A DNA stretch of 5,565 nucleotides, taken from Thermoplasmata archaeon (GTDB lineage Archaea > Thermoplasmatota > Thermoplasmata > SG8-5 > JAGLSY01). Location of the stretch: contig JAGLSY010000021.1 in NCBI GenBank assembly GCA_023135545.1, positions 1-5,565 on the forward strand, given 5' to 3'. Positions 5,101 through 5,565 of the stretch are shown piece after piece (positions within the stretch are counted from its first letter, which is position 1; each line of letters begins with the position of its first letter). The notes under the pieces are model-generated. The model was given only the letters and a program-made list of their open reading frames with translations, was not told the DNA's origin and made no database searches. The translations under genes were made by a program, and so were the position numbers.

Positions 5101-5565
5101 ACTTCTCAGCGGCTACAACTGGGATGAGGTCTCCAACCGCCGATGCATGATCTGCTATGCAGACCCGCCTTACGACACCTGGAATGTTGTGGCCGCCTTC
5201 GACAACGGAGAGGGGCCCGCATCCTTCAACGATTACAGGGCCACAGATGTCGGATTCTGGATTAACCCCGGTGGCCCTGACGAGGTCCACCTTATCGAAG
5301 AGAACTATTATAACAATGCCGATGACATGAACAGCGCCTGGGAGGATATAATGACGGCCGAGAGGATATCCATGGACGGCGGGGCAACCTGGCCGGTCAC
5401 CAACGAGATAAACACCGGCTCACTTAATTTCGCCCCCTCGGCATCAGACGACAGCGGCGACCTCATTCTGACATTCTATGAAAGCTCCGGCGGCAGAAGA
5501 ATGTATTACACAAGATACACTGGCTCCTGGGGAGCGCCCGTAGTCGGAATGGACTTCGGCAGCGA
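2084..5565 (+). CDS. Secreted Kp43-like subtilisin family (S8) serine protease with C-terminal beta domains and Asp-box propeller, 3' end outside window
   Basis: This continuous frame of 1160 codons has no stop before the window edge. It encodes an extracellular endopeptidase that would cut proteins by a Ser nucleophile. Domains in order: signal peptide 1-29; proregion about 40-268; S8 catalytic domain about 275-625 with Asp305 (QDLGID), His336 (NSHSTTCVG), oxyanion Asn450 (CMCNYGP) and Ser561 (GTSFSSPAAAG); a Kp43-type C-terminal barrel about 630-775; a NEW3/CARDB-like domain about 800-908; and an Asp-box propeller from about 912. Segments such as NSFGPGP, GVGAVENNRG, SSKGPVSPSDLRVKPDVV and the closing GYGFPSYGQGWGLCNI follow the Kp43 layout. 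Oddities are a polar strand before Asp305, Gly and His lost from HGTH, 15 Cys, and a single sequon (N40). Activity is likely but not certain, because the Asp and His motifs are non-consensus. It is divergent from gene A. Confidence 0.92.
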   Translation, partial: MQRNKINLMTMLAVFVAISMIAPTTFLMAEDGIGQAAAPNDSEDFYTVIFGDNAQKQSLLRENGIEIVKMDQWGAVIKANYNMKQNMGAKYMINDMPDRTRVKLMEAGVEFDSRLGYDVPAKWKKEGSDLYLVQFVAPLETDWLDGLRSISSAYFNTIGDNLAVVKLSPQQKEAVAAMPYIEWMDTYQPYFKVFQNAREQTGEFMIKATPMGVSIEELAHQMTLLGALDTALNDGCSMVEATVTDSILPDIAKLESVAMIQYYPEMVQQGSMSGEIVGAHCAWDVTRSNLPQAIRGEGQVYQHQDLGIDASHQDFTMGALGNRLIYAESSTDSNSHSTTCVGMAAGNGYDMEGWLGQGLDNMDRNYYDLAPTNPQGFLDRVGFAGRAPETGIVSYNGLLTSEWDDGYTTYGARVFSNSFGPGPVTQGYTNDGDVFMTAYPEGLIVFCMCNYGPNEMTGSGVCNGKMNLGVGAVENNRGDWFQSDDNPFQIWASSSKGPVSPSDLRVKPDVVEFGAGILSCKSDDSGDDANTVYRGGENIAAWMVNYDPDARGDYQKNQGTSFSSPAAAGDCILIRDYLEDIKGIAIPDPILIKTYLIHGAQDMGYGFPSYGQGWGLCNIEYSICPPAPLTNVYWEGTASDSWTIDVNSAGAPLKVTMSHWDSGTASGTLTTDYDVVVTSPTGKRYEGNAFAESISTEINGPADWSGCAFPSWAQSDGIGSGPYDWDTADDGGDDINTVEVCLIDNPEKGIWIVDVDAKSGAGPSWFVVASADFGPVDSYNVEMAQDANLVYSMSDGYGTCAYQASPGDTVAVGFTVQNFGTNADTIDLAATRQDYGYGIGSPIPAGWSVTYDTGSSQALASEDIVHVTAYVTTSGTAAEGTYALKVTGSSTNSVIAQDYIIFNVDIIDQRLPDRVRVTDHPLADMSPGVAAWNDGGTEYVVVSYQHDTGMGERVAVSVSNDGGQSFGNQIIITSEADDPQYLNLKVAPAGHDYEGRMFISYNSMQPLLSGYNWDEVSNRRCMICYADPPYDTWNVVAAFDNGEGPASFNDYRATDVGFWINPGGPDEVHLIEENYYNNADDMNSAWEDIMTAERISMDGGATWPVTNEINTGSLNFAPSASDDSGDLILTFYESSGGRRMYYTRYTGSWGAPVVGMDFGS
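2201..2887 (+). other. Proregion of gene B with two similar halves
   Basis: Residues 40-268 precede the catalytic domain. Residues 127-195 (SDLYLVQFVAPLETDWL...NLAVVKLSPQQKEAVAAM...YIEWMDTYQP) have the layout of S8 propeptides seen with Kp43-like enzymes: strand, helix, strand, helix, and a final W-x-x-x-Y-x-P. Residues 202-268 (EFMIKATPMGVSIEELA...SMVEATVTDSILPDIAKL...VAMIQYYPEM) repeat the same layout, suggesting a duplicated prodomain. Propeptides of this family act as folding aids and inhibitors. Residues 45-100 may be a third, weaker unit. Confidence 0.6.
2906..3958 (+). other. S8 subtilase catalytic domain of gene B (Kp43-like)
   Basis: Residues 275-625 hold all four key positions in correct order and spacing: Asp305, His336 (31 residues later, as in subtilisins), Asn450 and Ser561. 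The Ser motif GTSFSSPAAAG fits the family pattern fully. The Asp motif has Leu in place of Thr/Ser (DLG) and a polar strand YQHQ before it. The His motif is H-S-T-T-C instead of H-G-T-H-V/C. Cys340 falls where proteinase K and thermitase carry their active-site-proximal Cys. Nine Cys lie within or at the edge of the domain (281, 340, 447, 449, 462, 520, 571, 617, 625). Confidence 0.9.
3971..4408 (+). other. C-terminal jelly-roll-like barrel domain of gene B
   Basis: Residues 630-775 read as a beta-rich domain: NVYWEGTASDSWTIDV, PLKVTMSHWDSG, DYDVVVTSPTGKRYEGN, and then INTVEVCLIDNPEKGIWIVDV. The N-x-V-E-x-V-x-I-x-x-P-x-x-G-x-W-x-V-x-V style ending is typical of the barrel that follows the catalytic domain in Kp43-like and P-domain proteases, where it stabilises the enzyme. 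The Asp cluster at 724-734 (DWDTADDGGDD) could bind calcium, which is inference. Confidence 0.75.
4481..4807 (+). other. NEW3/CARDB-like beta-sandwich of gene B
   Basis: Residues 800-908 show the pattern of this fold: SPGDTVAVGFTVQNFGTNADTI, then PAGWSVTYDTG, a short linker, and VHVTAYVTTSGTAAEGTYAL with a closing KVTGSS. The G-D-T...V-x-N-x-G...D-T-I-x-L start, the P-x-G-W-x-V turn and the A-x-x-G-x-Y-x-L end are characteristic of these extracellular spacer domains. It probably holds the propeller away from the protease. Confidence 0.75.
4817..5565 (+). other. Asp-box (BNR/sialidase-like) beta-propeller of gene B, incomplete
   Basis: From residue 912 the sequence is a string of short strands with two Asp-box motifs: SNDGGQSF at 959-966 and SMDGGATW at 1096-1103. 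The Asp-box (S-x-D-x-G-x-T/S-W/F) marks the turn between the third and fourth strands of blades in sialidase-type propellers. A blade without a clear box lies between them. Cys1021 and Cys1024 (CMIC) stand close together. The domain goes on past the window edge. A ligand- or glycan-binding role is possible; nothing here shows sialidase activity. Confidence 0.7.

Overview
The window holds the 5' parts of two large, divergently transcribed genes for secreted, multidomain proteins. An AT-rich intergenic region of 390 bp separates them. Both proteins carry subtilisin-type (S8) protease signatures, and both run off the window: gene A (minus strand) at the left edge and gene B (plus strand) at the right edge. 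I see no RNA genes, mobile elements or CRISPR arrays.

The DNA looks archaeal, most likely a euryarchaeote of Thermoplasmata-like type, though this is inference. The reasons are TATA-like boxes with purine/A-rich BRE-like flanks ahead of both genes, good Shine-Dalgarno sequences, heavy use of AGG (Arg) and ATA (Ile), and archaeal-style secreted proteins built from an S8 core plus beta-rich modules. A bacterial source is not excluded. Coding DNA is of moderate GC content, while the intergenic region is strikingly AT-rich.

Left part (1-1693, minus). Gene A starts at a GTG with a signal peptide. After about 100 residues it reaches a canonical subtilase Asp motif (ADTGVD, Asp127). No matching His motif follows in the next 437 visible residues. 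Instead there is a small beta module, a CBM9/DOMON-like domain and at least four WD40-type propeller blades. The simplest reading is an S8 catalytic domain split by a very large insertion between the catalytic Asp and His; the remaining catalytic segments should lie beyond position 1.

Middle (1694-2083). The region holds a TATA box close to gene A, a strong BRE/TATA pair and a second weaker one facing gene B, a TCGAA/TTCGA inverted repeat beside the gene A TATA box, a GGGATAT tandem repeat in the probable gene B leader, and one ribosome binding site per gene.

Right part (2084-5565, plus). Gene B encodes at least 1160 residues: signal peptide, long proregion with two similar halves, complete Kp43-like S8 domain (Asp305, His336, Asn450, Ser561), C-terminal jelly-roll-like barrel, NEW3/CARDB-like domain, and the start of an Asp-box (sialidase-type) propeller. 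Its Asp and His motifs depart from consensus while the Ser motif is perfect. It is rich in Cys and almost devoid of N-glycosylation sequons, the opposite of gene A.

Together the genes suggest a paired extracellular protein-degradation or surface-processing locus in which each protease carries a beta-propeller placed differently: inside the catalytic domain in A, C-terminal in B.
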